Positions 1 through 12,880 of a DNA stretch of 64,000 nt are shown here, piece after piece. The notes under the pieces were generated by a model. It did no database searches. It was not told the origin of the DNA and saw only the letters and a program-made list of their open reading frames with translations. Numbering within the stretch: position 1 is the first letter of the stretch; the number at the start of each line of letters is the position of its first letter. The position numbers and the translations under genes were made by a program. The stretch lies in contig CAJQUW010007532.1 of NCBI GenBank assembly GCA_907163375.1, forward strand, positions 227,001 to 291,000, in the 5' to 3' direction. Source of the stretch: Prostheceraeus crozeri (Eukaryota > Platyhelminthes > Polycladida > Euryleptidae).

Positions 1-2542
1 GTTCAGAATGATAGGTTCGTATATTCTATGGCATGTACTTATAAATGTAGCAGATTTTATCGATAAGGCCTCGGCCACACCTCAAGCTTTTCCAAGCAAC
101 TATAAAGTCAACATTACAGCAGCTGTAGACTGCCACAGCTGCAGCTAGCAAAGGAAAGCAGAGCGATTAGTATCTTAATGACATACTCTTGCTCGGGATG
201 TTCGTGTTTCATTTACTTTCTGCGTGACTAAGGCCTAAGTCCATAGCTGTGGACTTAGAAATCAACATCAAATATAATTAAAAGATTAGAACGCACATTG
301 AAAACAATATTATTCCGCGGTCAAACGCTGGTGTGGTACACAGTGCCTGAAGAATGGCGACCTCCAGTCGGTGACAATGTTTTTGATACAGTCCCTTTAT
401 CTTGTCGAAGTTCCGAAGTACCGACACCTTCTCAGCGTGCATGAACCTTGTGGATACTCCAGATATTTCTATCTTTTTGAAACATCTTGAAATAATGAAT
501 ACAAAATTCTCTATCAAGAGATAACTCATTTTTTATACAATAATTAAATAATTGTGATCACACACAATGTCGAAAATCAATCGCAGAAATCTACCCGAAA
601 ACTTTTATGTTTACCGAAGCAATGACATCATAAGTGGAAAGAGAATTTGTTATGAAACATTTCTCTCTTAAGCCAGTGTTGGGAAGTTCCAGTCAGTCCA
701 ATATCAATCTGCATTTATCAATAGACCTATTGAATTTTTATTTAAGTAACTTTCGACTAAAAATTGTCTGGTTTGTCTTCAACAATTCTTCGTTCTCTGC
801 TAAATTAGTTGGACAATAATACAATGATTCATAATCGGATCTGGCTGTGGAGTGAAGTGAAACTACCTGTTGCAAATACTACTCCAAATCCTCAACAGGC
901 ATTGCTCCTCGTAACAGTCTACGAGCCGCGAAATCGCTGAATTGATTTTTGGTAAACAAACGCTGTCGAGTAACGATTCACTTTTCATTCTGCCGACTGA
1001 TAACTGCTTTTCATAACCTAATTTGACAGCTAAATATTTGTATTCAAACCGAGATCGATTATAGGAGAATTTACGAGAAATCCCGCTATGTGAACTTATT
1101 CGGAGTGAGACGTATCTCCAGAAACTTTTTTAAAAAGGTACATGTAGTTTCGCATGTAACGAATCCATAGTGCGTTTTCATGCAGTCTTCACTTAATTTC
1201 AAAAAATAACTAAAAATCTGATTTACTAGTAGAATATCTAAAAAAGTGGTTTTTTTAAGCGATTAATAATAATTATCATTCAAATTTGGAATTTAAATAA
1301 ACGTGACTTTTGTACTAAGTTAGGAAGGCTTTCTTCACCATTGCTGAATACATAATGAAGTCCAGGGTTTTTTGAAGGTATATGTAAATGTCTGAGTAAA
1401 ATCAGATGACAGAAGTGGGAGTTGGCATCTAGACTGGTATTCTCTATTAAGGAGAAATGATTGAAGTATAGTTAGAGTGCACACAGATATTCGATGGTCA
1501 TCCTTAATAACAGAGACCAGAATTGCAATCTTGATGCATTTCAGCTTTAGACATAGTGTCACATTTTGGTGGTATAGCATCGAAATATGCTGCATGCATG
1601 TTTTTTGGGACGGAAATCTGATATTAGTTGACATTAATCAAGAAAATACTTTACTTCTGTTACATTGATTAAGAAAAAGAAAACATAAATCATTAAGAGA
1701 CCGTGGTTTCACAGAATCCTTCTGTTCATTTTCATAGGCTTTCTAGCAGTTCATAAGTTCTCAGGTCTTCCTTGTTACATTTCTTCAACATCTTGAAACT
1801 CGCCATAGCAATGGATCAGTTGCTGTTGGATTGCAAGCGATGCTCACTTCTGTCAGAGTACGATGTTCTTCAACTGTTTGAAACAGATGTCGCAACATGA
1901 ATCCTGCAGCTCATGTCTAGCACGAGCCACTGTTATATTGATAGATCACGTTGCCTTTGTCCACAAGGAAAGGCTTCTGTACCAAGTTTGTAACCATCGA
2001 TGAGATCTTCCAATTGATCAAAATCGGCTAGATGATATCGTCAAATTTGCACGTAGATATTGTGAAGTTGTCGCACAAAAATAGCAAATTTTGTATGACT
2101 AAGGAGTGCTGCGGATGCCTTCGAAAGCTTGTGTCTATTTTAACCTTTTATTTGAATACAAATGGTGAGCGTCCGATACACATACTGCTTTGAATTTAAC
2201 CCCCGGGGAAGAATATTTGCTATTTACAAAAAATTGTTGAATTTATCAGTCACATGCACAGAGCGTCTGTCTTTGAACGGTGAAATTAATTTAGAATTTG
2301 GATTTTCTCTCTGTCTCACTTTCGTCAGCGGTGTACCCCTCCCTTTATATAATACGCACCTGATTGACATTTCTATCAGACGGATGGGATATTGCAGTTT
2401 GACGAAAATCTTTTTAATTCGTTCAAATTCTTCATGCGTTGGTGCGAGTTTGAATATGAACTTAAATATAATCACTGAAGGCTAGACGACTGTCAATCAG
2501 CTTTACTCTTTAAAATGTGACTGATTTCTATTCATTGATGTT
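1..2542. other. AT-rich stretch without recognised genes
   Basis: No exon, RNA gene or repeat end could be supported on either strand. The open frames here (up to 107 codons, at 2162-2485) have no recognisable motif and no splice-site context. It may be part of the long intron or 3' side of the minus-strand kinase gene, whose next exon was not found, but that is inference. Confidence 0.5.
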
Positions 2543-2791
2543 CATAGAAATTGCTTATAATAAGTTGACTATGGAAATTGACTCAAGGTCGCTGCACATC
2601 CCAGGGATCTAAGTTGGGGCATGAACCACCAATGAAAAGCTTAGAATTGCACATGTGACTGATTCTAACCCAATGATTCAGCCGTTGACAAGTGTATCTA
2701 AGCGAAAATGCGTGCGATTTTTGTGCCACTATTGTGTATTGCATGAAGCTTTACTTCCATTCTGGAGGTTTTATTGTTATCAATTTCTATG
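2543..2791 (+). mobile_element. Family B MITE, copy 1
   Basis: A 249-bp element with inverted ends: CATAGAAATTG at the left and CAATTTCTATG at the right. The inverted match continues inward around GACTA(GAA)TGGAAAT and its complement near TTCCATTC. It aligns along its length with the copies at 19201-19483 and 54514-54769. It has no coding capacity. It abuts a family A element directly on its right and no target duplication is visible here. The superfamily is unassigned; the 54.5-kb copy shows an 8-bp target duplication. Confidence 0.8.
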
Positions 2792-3256
2792 GGAACATGT
2801 AATGCATATGAAATTGCACAATCTGCTGACATAATACAATAGAAATCGAACAATACGCAGCTAGTTCAATATTAAACAATATCGAAGTTTTAGTGACTGT
2901 TATCAACCGGATCACACAGCAACGAGACACAGACGATATCAGGTTCTACAGAGAAGTTTGTGAACGTTTTTCGTGCGCCTGCTAACTTTTTTAATAATGA
3001 TCGGAGGACCCAACATTATCGAGAATAACTTTTGCGTAATGTTCTGAATTTTTCGAGTCTGAAGGAATCGTGGCGATCGGAGCATTTTGAAGGAATTCAC
3101 AGCAATCCGCAAGCGACGCACGACTATTCTTCCTGTACGACTATCTCTGCAAAGTATGGAAAAATTCTTTTTCCCCACTTAGTGAGTTCCTGCATGTGGC
3201 ATCTCTTTGAATGAGTTTGCACTTCTAGCAAAGTGATCTAAACAATCTAATTCTGT
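2792..3256 (-). mobile_element. Family A element, truncated copy 1
   Basis: Reverse-oriented copy of the roughly 520-bp family A repeat. It ends on the right with AATCTAATTCTGT, the complement of the family's ACAGAATTAGATT terminus. Internal sequence matches the copies at 29194-29715 and 54091-54960, including the segment around GATCGGAGGACCCAACATTA. The other terminus is missing: the copy stops where the family B element begins, roughly 50 bp short of the expected end. Non-coding and non-autonomous. Confidence 0.75.
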
Positions 3257-3660
3257 ACGTGCAACCATGGTTTTAGAAGTGCGCTTATAGACCTTCTGTC
3301 CACGTACCTATGATAATGCAGAAGAAGGCCTGTATCAGTCGGTTTTCGGTACACAATTGTCGTAAAATGGTCATCAATTTTATTACTCAATACTCCGAGA
3401 AATAGAATGGAGATATTTTCAGATAATCCCATGGTAAACTTCAATGAAAGGCATGTGCTTCGTTAAGGATTCCGAGAAATTGTTCGTCGCATTGCTTGTT
3501 GGAACATAAAGCAAACTCATCATCAACGTAGCGGTGATAAAATGTTGGTAATTTGTCAGATGCCTCTGGTTTATTTTCTATTTCAGTCATGAACACGTAG
3601 CCACATAGAGGACCTTCCCATAACCACATCATCACAGTGCTCGTACTGTCTTTACACATA
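3250..3660 (-). mobile_element. Penelope-like element, RT fragment (fossil)
   Basis: Minus-strand translation gives FYHRYVDDEFALCSN followed by a segment with FLGVL and TTIVYRKPTDTG. The YVDD box and the VYRKPT block are typical of Penelope-like reverse transcriptases. Only about 130 residues of the RT core survive and the copy is broken. Other Penelope-like scraps in the window carry the endonuclease end instead (9790-10130, 29940-30460, 36370-36985). Family assignment rests on motif recognition only. Confidence 0.65.
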
Positions 3661-4214
3661 AATTAATACGCCTGTTCTAAAATTCGTGTATATCATCATT
3701 GAGACTGAGCTATCAGAATTACCTGCATAAACCTATTGCAGTTATCAACTAGCAGACCAGGCGCCGTTGCACATTGTGATCCCTTGGTCCCATCCTAGAT
3801 ATTGAGACTTGCCGTAAATGCTTGAAGTCGGAAAATGAATGTTTTTTGGCGATTCTTGTATTATTTGATATAAATTTCTCGTCAAAATGAATGCACGCAT
3901 AATTAAACAAATATGACACATATATATATAACCGTCATATAATAAAATCATTTTACGTCAATGCTGTAATATGCGGCATTGAAAAAAGTTGAGAAGCATT
4001 CAAAAATCCATTTCAGTTTCCACTAGGGCTTCGCATACGACCGGGAATCGGGAGAAAACAAATTTGCTTTAAATTTCAAGCTCACCAAAAGTTTGAAATT
4101 TAATGTGTATTATTGAAAGTCAGTAAAATATTATATGACAATTAGAATTTTTATATAGTATTTTGGTATAAGACTTATTCATCATTTGTTTAAAGCGGAA
4201 CCTAGTGTAATTGC
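3661..4214. other. No supported feature
   Basis: AT-rich sequence between the Penelope-like scrap and the next family A copy. Nothing recognised. Confidence 0.4.
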
Positions 4215-4741
4215 CACAGAATTAAATATTTTGTTTATCTGCTTCGGTTTGCTAGAAGTGTAATTAATTCGAAATCGCCGGCACATAGAGGAACCTATGA
4301 ATTGGGAAAGAAGGAATTCCTAATACCTTACAGAGATAGGAAAAAAAGTCGTGCGTCGCTTGCGGATTAATGTGAGTTCCAGCAAAGTGCTTCGATTGCC
4401 ACAATTCCTTCAGATTCGAAGAATTCAGATCATTGCGAACAAGTTTTCCCCATATTGTTGGCCCTTCCGATCATTATTAAAAAAAGTAGCAAGCGTACGA
4501 AAATTAGTTCACTTGATGATTTCACATCCTCTCCTCGGCATTGCTCACTGTATAGTGCATACTATCGAATGTTAACCAAGACAGGGATGTGTGTTTTGGT
4601 GTGTGCGAAGTGATATCACAGCACGCACGCATCTCTCACTGGCTCTGGTGTCCTCTGCTGACAGCTTATTGTTTGCCATTTCCAATAGCAAGCGATAGAC
4701 GAATTATCCATTCGAGAAGGAGCAAGTTGTCTAATTCTGTG
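4215..4741 (+). mobile_element. Family A element, A2 subfamily
   Basis: Begins CACAGAATTAAATA and ends GTCTAATTCTGTG, so the termini are inverted repeats of about 12 bp. It is close to 95% identical by eye to the copy at 48071-48598 over the full 527 bp. The match between the two runs on for about 50 bp past the right terminus (to about 4792), and a second CTAATTCTGTGG lies at 4810-4823, so the true right end of this subfamily may be there. No coding capacity beyond short chance frames. Confidence 0.8.
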
Positions 4742-4823
4742 ATGTACCATTTCGATATCAAGGTTAGATATGATTCTTCCTTTCTAGGAAACCGAAGCGC
4801 GCAGATGAATCTAATTCTGTGGT

Positions 4824-5785
4824 AATTACATTGTGAAGTAACAAAAAGTATTTTTTCTACTTTATTTAGCGCAATAATGAAGAAAAGATTAACGAAGATT
4901 TTTAATAACGTCCAGGATTCTCAAAAACTCGAGGGATTGCGATACTAATATGACATGGACTTTGCAACAAGTTCTTCATCCAAGAGCTTGAATTAGGAGT
5001 ACATGTGAATCAAGAAATTATTGATTCAACTATTCAACCGCTCTTCAAGTGATTAGATAGAACAATAGTTCTACGGTACCAGTATAAGTCTACATCCATA
5101 ATATGACAAGTTACATCCTACTAGTACTGTTGATGAGAGAAGATCAGTTTCCTATGGATATATTCCAACAGATTGCTGCGCTCCCAAAAGGAAAGTGCGT
5201 CATCAGAATCTTAAGAAAGAATGGGAACTTAATTAAGAATGCTTTTTATCCATCCATTCATCCGGCATCACATGATTAACCTAATCATCACAGAATCTGT
5301 ATAAGATCTGGTTAATTTTTATGAATCTCATCGCAGACCAAGCTTCAGATCCTGTAAAGTCTTAGTGCTTTAAGAACCTCACACACGTGTCGTAAGTACT
5401 CGGATGACCGAGAACTTTCTGATGGAGACATGTTGTGCGCAATGATGTGATATTTGAAATTATTCATCTAGCTGCAAGTTTATTAGTAAGCGGATAGTCT
5501 TAAGTGTATTATTCTGCAAAGAATTCTTGGATTTTATGTCTCTATTTGTCAAATACATGTCTCTGAGACCTATTCGAAATAGCTCTACCACTTAATTTCA
5601 TAAAATTCGTTAAATGATCTTAAAAAATAGCGAAAAACGAAATAAATGCCAATTGGCAAAATCACAACAGCTTCATTAAAAAGTCAAATGAACTATCGAA
5701 TCGGTCATACAGACATGCAATTGAACCTTGAAATTCTATTTGCAGTTTCTCAAAGATAGCTCTATTTAAATCTCTATTAATTGAT
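4824..5785. other. No supported feature
   Basis: AT-rich, with no open frame of note, no inverted ends and no exon signals that could be supported. Confidence 0.4.
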
Positions 5786-5985
5786 GGTCTCCGTGGCACA
5801 GTGGTTAAGTGCTTGGCTTAGCGATTTTCTGGTCCATTGGTCGAGCCCCGAAAGTGTCATTGGAAGTTGTCAGGAAGGACATCCGGAATAAAAGATCACA
5901 ACGCTGCAGATTAAGCTCTGACTATGTCAGTACCGTCCAAGCCCCCAGTAAAGGGAAGTAGTGACGTTAAACCATTCATTCAAAT
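5786..5985 (+). mobile_element. tRNA-derived SINE
   Basis: The head has a pol III A box TGGCACAGTGG (5794-5804) and a B box GGTCGAGCC (5839-5847, one mismatch to consensus), spaced as in a tRNA. The body contains GTCAGGAAGGACATCCGG, a motif common in SINE/LINE 3' bodies. The copy ends with GACGTTAAACCATTCATTC, a short ATTC-type tail suggesting mobilisation by a LINE with a simple-repeat 3' end. It is about 200 bp, apparently full length, and has no protein coding. Confidence 0.75.
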
Positions 5986-8265
5986 CAAGTCCAGCATTGT
6001 TGCGGGCGACTAATGAATCTGAATATCGCGACCTATTAATCTAAAGAATGCTGCACAAAGCAGACGCTGTTTTCCTCTGATGTGAAATCATCAAATCAAA
6101 AAGAAACAAATATTCTCAAAAAGAATCACTTGCGTCTTACATAGAAAGCAAAATTGAAAGGTATGCGGAACTAAACCTCGTCAACTTTTCATTGATTATT
6201 GAAAAGTTTATCTCTGCAGATGAAGTCTACACAATAATTGCTTTACCATTTTCGACACATGTTAAAGCAGTCGTAATCGGACACATTCACTTTAACCGAG
6301 ATGCCATTAACCGACATCCTCTATTAATGTTCGCTGTTTTGATGCTGTATATTTCCATCCTCTGTTAAAAAGCAACTGGTCGAAATAAGCATCGGTTATG
6401 CATGCATTCGTCGGAATCTATGGACATGGCCCTCATTATCATATTCATAAAAACGCTGCTACAAATTGAAAAAAGGATCGTGCATTTCAGAAAAAGTTCC
6501 GTTAATGTTCTTTCTTAAACGTTCCAGCAAAAAACGGAAAATCACATCCCTGATTTAAGAGTCATAAATTATTCCGAGACACTTGATTCCTTCCCATACT
6601 TTATCTTGCATGATTTGCGATAACAGAAAGATAAAAATAGGACAACAGAACAGAAAAGTGCACACATGACATCAAAAGTGCATAAAACATAAATAGTTTT
6701 ATCAAAAATTTCTGTTCATTTGAATCATTCGTTTAGTCGCTTGCGAAATATGGGGGATGACATGTAAATGATTTTACACTTTCTACACGAAGGTCAAAAT
6801 TCACTTGAGGAAAGTCAAGAAATTCGACATGAATCCACAAAGCTTGAATGAGATACAAAGATCGATTTCTAGGTTCCTTATTCGATAGACTTGATAAACA
6901 ACGTTATGGTCCGAGACCTTTGAAGAATATGAATTGGCCTTGACATCGGCAGTCACAACTGTGGAGAAAGATTTATTAATTGATTATAATTGCAATGAAA
7001 ACTGATGCGCCAAGACTTGATCTTAAGAGACTATAGACTTAAGACTTAAGAGAAATATAAAATCACTCCAGTATTTCTAATCACACTCAAACAATATTTG
7101 TAAGCGGCAGTGTTTGGAATCTATGATATTAGTATATTAACAGTAAGAATGAGTAGTGTTACAAGTCTTAAGCTTTCCATTTTTACCAAATATTGGGCCA
7201 AAGCTGATCAATTTTAATTCGTTGACACGAGAAAGCTCCATTGAATTCTTTTAAGAACTGATTAATCCAATGTTTACAGCAGCATTGCATTTGTACACTC
7301 GCGAATTGGAGAACGCCATCAGTCCTCATTAGGACTACTTTCATTAATAATTTAAATTAGTAAGCATTATATTCTATTATAAATGGATGCTGGGATGATT
7401 TTCATCATCGTATGAGAAGTGATTTTCTTTCAACGATGTACTCCCGACAAGCTGAAGAAAAATTTCGTAATCATGTACAGTTTTTTGGTTGGAGCTCAGT
7501 ATCTTCTATCTGGAAAGCTTCGAAATATTTGGCTGAATGTGCAGCAGCTACGGTATTTGATTATTATCCTGTAATGAAGATAATTGCCGAATTTTTGATG
7601 ACATTCTGTGCTAGGGAGAATACTCTGTAAAGAATCTGCAACAATTGCGTCGTGTTTCAACAGAGCATGATTATGATGATGAGCAAATCAACATTGTTTA
7701 TTTTATTGATATAATTCATGGTCTTGTTTTTTGCTCCCCCAGCTACAAAAAGTTTTTTTGAGCATATTGCATGTGCTCATGTGGATTGTATGAGCATATG
7801 TCATGACACTCAATACATTGTCACTTTTATCATGATTGCTACTTGTCTATCATTTTTATTGCGAGAGCAGTTTTATATACAGTATTAGAAGTTAGGTAAT
7901 TCAGTTAGTCGAGCAACCAGCCCACTTTAAATGATGTGAATGGCTGGCTTTAGTACATAATTAAATAAAGCTTAATATTGTTGCACCATTAAGCAAAATA
8001 AAAGCTAAATTATCATAACAACGTTAATCAAGCAAACACCCTCATCAGCGCATGTACGAAAACATCTATCCCGACTAATAAAATCACCAGCGGGCTAATA
8101 AATGTAGTAAGTTGATTGAAAAACCTTCAGATACCTTCAGTTGTAGGTATATAGTATGTAGGTATATCTTTGCCATGTCATCATTGGTTTTATCCTACTG
8201 CTATCAATCCATTCATCCATAGATTCATAGAAAGACTCAATTTTATCAACTCTTCAATAACTCAC
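5986..8265. other. Probable kinase-gene intron, no other feature seen
   Basis: This lies immediately 3' of the kinase exon donor on the minus strand and is presumably intronic. The next expected SIK exon (beginning near VMET, with HRDLKAEN further on) was looked for by eye on the minus strand and not found, so the intron probably runs past the window edge. Confidence 0.4.
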
Positions 8266-8649
8266 TTGATACAATCGGATGATGTATGGATGATCCAAAC
8301 GCTTCATCGCTTCGATTTCCCTTGAAATTTTGCCCAAATTTGCAGATCCCAGTAACTCCTTATCCATCATCTTGACCGCCACTTTCGTTCGGAGAATCCT
8401 ATGGACGGCTAACTTGACCACTGCGAAGTTTCCTTTCCCCACTGTATGAAGAATGTCATAAGGACCGACTCTTCTGGGCGGCTGTTTCCGCGCCGTACCA
8501 ATGTCTGTTCGAGGAGGAGGTAAATTTCCAAGGTCAATGGTGCCGAATGTTCGCTCTCGTGCTTCAATTTCTTCTCCATTGGATGAAGATGTAGTGGCTG
8601 TTGTAGCCGACGTCATCTCACTATCGGTGGAAGATTGCCGCTCGCCCAT
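8266..8649 (-). CDS. SIK: SIK/KIN-29-type protein kinase, N-lobe exon (partial gene)
   Basis: Encodes a Ser/Thr-rich leader of about 60 residues, then the start of a kinase domain: the glycine loop GKGNFAVVK, the ATP lysine in VAVKMMDKE, the helix-C glutamate in [10 protein letters not shown], and [19 protein letters not shown] and HPxIIxLYQ are hallmarks of the salt-inducible kinase (AMPK-related) family, cytosolic/nuclear regulators of CREB-coactivator and class IIa HDAC signalling. The exon ends at 8266 with a GTGAGT donor (8265-8260), placed where family members continue with VMET. A TTTCAG acceptor ends at 8680, so the exon starts at 8679. The 30 nt before the ATG at 8649 are open and in frame, so the ATG could be internal and 8679 the true coding edge. 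All N-lobe catalytic residues are intact. The rest of the kinase is not in the window. SIK is the best family; NUAK or MARK fit less well. Confidence 0.85.
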
Positions 8650-8679
8650 CGGGCCGGCTGTTTTTGGCCCGTGGGTTGT

Positions 8680-9779
8680 CTGAAAGATTCAGAAAAATAT
8701 CACTAACATTGTAATCACATAATGAGAATGCATTGTTAAAAATAGACATGCTTTATATTTCAAGCAAATCTGAATGGTCCAGAAAAGGAATTGAATCAAG
8801 AAAATGAGTCTGATGAAGCTACAGGTAAAGATAATACAGCTAAAGGTATGAATGGCTACACCAGACAAGATCTTGTGTTGCGAGTTGGGCAAATTGATGC
8901 ATACATGTATGCATACTTAAGTGTAATGTGTAAGCATCTTTCCGGTTTAAGAGGGGGAAAAATGGATGTTTGTTTATATTTGTCCTAATCATGAAATGTA
9001 GACGAAATTATTTTGAGCAATTTAGGAACTCAGGGAAATAACTCCGTGCGTAAGTGAAATTTACTTGAACGGATTGTTTAAAATTTGATCTGCTCCGTCT
9101 TATTCATTCAAATGAGATTCCTCTCTTATAACCCCTGGAAAGCGAACAAACGTTAGACATGATCATTTTGTCATCTAAACTTTCCTCCAATACTACAATT
9201 TTCGACTACTGTAAAGAGATGCGATTGCATTCTTTTATGCTTGAGTAATGTGATTGTTCCACGTCAGCATTTGATCTTTGATTACGCCAAAAATCTCCAT
9301 TTATGGAAGCAATATTAAAGTCATTGGCATTGTTGTGAAATCATTACTAAATTGTGTTCCCGAAGTGTCAGAAGGTAATTGACAGAATGGTGCAGTGCTT
9401 CATTCTTCAGTTCATCTCGTCTTCGGGTTTGACTTTACAGAAGTAGATGGGTCGGTTTAATCACAAGTCATACCCAAAAGGCTTTTCCATTGAAAAGTTG
9501 AACAGGATCGGCTTATGGGGTATTTTAGATTCGTGTCACATTATTGGCCTTTTCATAATGATTGCAGTCTTATGTAAATGCAAGAAGAAAAAAAAATTTA
9601 ACATGAAAGGTGCAGATACTGAGAATATGATGTTCTGGTTGAAGTCCACGATTAATACTGGCCAATATTTAGTTCATTTCATGTCAATTCCAATTCGAAT
9701 ACCAAGGCAGTAATAGAATGCATGGTACACAAAAGTGCAACTTCAGAGCATAACCATGAAAATCTGTTGGTTCGTCCAC
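8680..9779. other. No supported feature upstream of the kinase exon
   Basis: Presumably an intron or the 5' region of the kinase gene. The 88-codon plus-strand frame at 9447-9713 has no recognisable motif and no splice context. Confidence 0.4.
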
Positions 9780-10490
9780 TGATGAATTTCAGCAAAAAGA
9801 TTGTTTGACGACGATCTATTCAAAATTAAAGATGGCGAGAATGACAGCAGACAATGCATGAAGTGCAGTATGCAAAATCAATACCATAGTGAAGTAGATG
9901 GCTAGCGATATCGATTCATGTGGCAATACGCTTGATCCAGTCCGATAAATTCGCCTTAGCAGAACATGCCTTCAAAGAGGACCAGCGCATCGATTGGTTT
10001 TCTGTTGAAATTATTTGCTGCGAAGCCAAAATATAAGAAACGCTCGCACTTAGAAAGTTGGCACTAAAAACAACTGCCCTGTCTCAATCGTTGTGAGCTA
10101 TATGTGCCGCGCATAAATCAAGATGTCTGATTGTTTTTTTCTCTGTCTTATCTCTCCTATCCTTATTTAGTACGATACATAATTTTTCATGCGATGTTAT
10201 TTATAAATTTGTATATATTTGATATAAACATTGTGCATATTCCTTGGTTGTGTTTAAATATGTCTTGATTGTTGTTATCATTGCTATTTCATTATTGCTG
10301 TTCTTCAATCTGAAGCGCATCTGCCGTTGAACTTTACACAGGCCACATGAATCTTAGCCATCTACTTCACTATGTTATTGATTAAGCATACTACACTTCA
10401 TGAGTTGTCTGCTGCCATTCTCGCCTGAAGACGCTGTCTGGATTTTGGACACCATCTTTAATTTTAAATAGATCGTCCGTAAACAATCAA
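9780..10490. repeat. Inverted pair containing a Penelope-like endonuclease scrap
   Basis: Two arms in opposite orientation (about 9790-9925 and 10340-10490) share GACGATCTATT, AATTAAAGATGG, GGCGAGAATG and AGTGAAGTAGATGGCTA. Between them, plus-strand translation near 9920-10080 gives FALAEHAFKEDQRIDWFSVE. The ALAEH and IDW spacing resembles the end of the GIY-YIG endonuclease of Penelope-like elements. It reads as two decayed copies inserted head to head. Both are broken. Confidence 0.5.
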
Positions 10491-11466
10491 ATTTTTGAAG
10501 ATAACCATACATAATTAGATGAGCATAATCCATGCTTGTGTAATTTGTGATTGACACTACAACGAGACACTGCGTACACTGCAAGAGAGGAACAATTTCC
10601 GCTCCCAGAGTAGTACGAAGGGAGGACTAATAGCGGTTCGACAGTTGTCGCCAACCATCCGCATTGCCGGATGCCAAAGCGTTTCAAAGAACGCATGTTG
10701 AAGCCTTTGCATAGACGCGGCATCCTCATTCCGTATTATTCAGAGCAAAACTTATGAATCTACATAATTTGTAAGCCACTGAAACTGATCCAACCGCTCC
10801 GTTTTAAAGATAGATAACATGGATTGAAAAAAGTGTCGCATTCACTGTCCCCATTCAATAGAATTCGAGATTCTGAAATGCCAAAGATATCAAACTTCCA
10901 GATTGCGCATACAAAAGTATATAAAAAGTTATCTTTAGTCATCTCATCATATATAAGTTCATCATGTAGTACATCTTCTGGACGTTTTTATCAGGCATCT
11001 CTTCATTTAAGATCTTCAATACTTCCTCATTCGTATGATGTTCTGTCGAACTAATCTTCTATACTTTTCTCCAAATCTACAATTCGCATGCCTTTAGTCT
11101 TCTGATTTCAACCGTTCATTATGTTTGAGTCTCCTAGCTATGTAGCAGCACATTCCAAAATGAGGTCTTTGCCATCTGTATCGAAAGAACTTGTCGATTG
11201 AGTTGTGCTCAATAACTCCTTTAGAAAAAAAAACGCTAGCTTTTTCATCGCTAACAAAAAAACGATATTTTGATTTCACATTCACAGCATCTACTCTAAG
11301 TATGCTCCCAAGCTATTTAAAATGGCACAGCTATTCTACTGCCTGTCCATTTGCTGCGATGTTAAATGGAACACTTAATTTTCCAATCTGCATCACTTCC
11401 ATATTTATCACGCATGCGAGCATTTAAGATCAGTCTAAATAGATACAAATCAGTGCAGGCTATTTA
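10491..11466. other. Mostly unassigned; possible LINE RT thumb on minus strand
   Basis: Minus-strand translation between about 11430 and 11100 gives LGSILRVDAVN preceded by NIAANGQAVE in the same frame. This resembles the YLGS...DG block that follows the catalytic domain of many LINE reverse transcriptases. The rest of the frame is too decayed to confirm. The minus frame at 10487-10729 is unrecognised. Confidence 0.3.
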
Positions 11467-12182
11467 GTCCGGCAGCCAGAACGAGTTTCTGCAGGGAATG
11501 AGGCCGAAAGTTAGACTTTCATAGAATGATGTTCACCATTTGCTTACTACGAATATGCATGCCTGCCGAGTTCTATTGAGTACCTCTTCTTTTCAGACAG
11601 GATCAAAGAAAAACACATGTACAGTAAATCCAATGGGACGCAGATTGCAGTTTTTGACTAAAATGAAATTTTGCATGTTTTATCTGATTAAACGAAAGGT
11701 ATTAAGACTAAAGTCATAATTTTTGGCATGGAATGTCTTCATGTTATTTCCTTTCATGTTCATGCACCCTGTCTATAAAGCTAAACACATTTATATTTGG
11801 CGAGCCTCTTAATGTCGGCAAAAACAAACATTTTGAGTAACTTTATTTACATTCTCACATACATTGCCGATCAGATGCATGATAATAACACATGCACATC
11901 ATAGGAAATGACCTGAAGACATTCCATGCCAAAAATTATGACTCTAGGCTTAATACCTTTCGTTTAATCAGATAAAACATGCAAAATTTCATTTTAGTCA
12001 AAAACTGCAATCTGCGTCCCATTGGACATACATGTGTTTTCTTTGATTCTGTCTGAAAAGAAGAGGAACTCAATAGAACTCGGCAGACATGCATATTCAT
12101 AGTAGGCAAATGGTGAACATCATTCTTTGAAAGTCTAACTTTCGGCCTCGTTCCCTGCAGAAACTCGCTTTGGCTGCCGGAC
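11467..12182. mobile_element. Family D foldback element, copy 1
   Basis: A giant hairpin. The left arm starts GTCCGGCAGCCAGAACGAG next to a TA. The right arm ends with the complement, around CTGCCGGAC. Each arm is about 285 bp, and the central loop of about 150 bp is unique. Shared landmarks are GGCATGGAATGTCTTCA and its complement flanking the loop. Other copies are at 19548-20246, 42967-43839 and 55034-55756. It is non-coding. The TA flanks (clearest in copies 3 and 4) suggest mobilisation by a TA-targeting transposase such as Tc1/mariner. Confidence 0.85.
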
Positions 12183-12880
12183 TCGCTTTGGCTTCAGAAC
12201 CGAACCATTGCGGATCGTCTCCACCATGGGTTTCGACTTGATTCCTGATTCGGGCGAGTACGGTCGGTAAATCAAGGTTGTCGGTGTCTTGTATTGACTT
12301 AATTGTCTTGTGTTGCCATTCTCTTTAGATATTTAGTGCTCTGCGACAGTCATTTGTTGTCAATATATACACCTACACAACATAAATGCCGCCTTTTGCA
12401 ATCACTATGTAAGTGGAACAATTAAATATACAGTTATATCCTCAATTGAAAAATGGGAGACTTGAATGGTTGACAGTTCATCCAATTTCAGGAATCATAG
12501 GTAGGTCTAGCTCACATCTCTCAACATCGACACAACTCCCTGTTTTAGATAGTTGATAAGTGATAGATGTTCACTCATGCATGTAGATCTCCCAAGAATG
12601 ACACACATGTCTAACATATCACGAATGGCCTTAAAGAAGCAAATAATGAGCAAGCAATACCAACGGAAATCTTAGCAAAACACATATGCCATGCCTGCGA
12701 AAAGTGGTCATGTATGAAGTTGATGCGATAAAACGTAGGAAGCACACATCAGAAGATACACAAAAGAATATCAGGACATTGTTTCTGATAAACAATGGCA
12801 ATGTGACATCTACGACCAACTATAGATAACGAATATGAACTCAGTGATTGCCGACATCTGGTATTTTAAAATGTATACTA
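12183..12880. other. No supported feature
   Basis: It begins with a partial echo of the D terminus (CGCTTTGGCT repeated just outside the element). Otherwise it is unassigned. Confidence 0.35.

Noticed and set aside
7412-7630. 72-codon plus frame near the kinase exon as an exon
   Set aside because: No splice signals at its edges and no recognisable motif.
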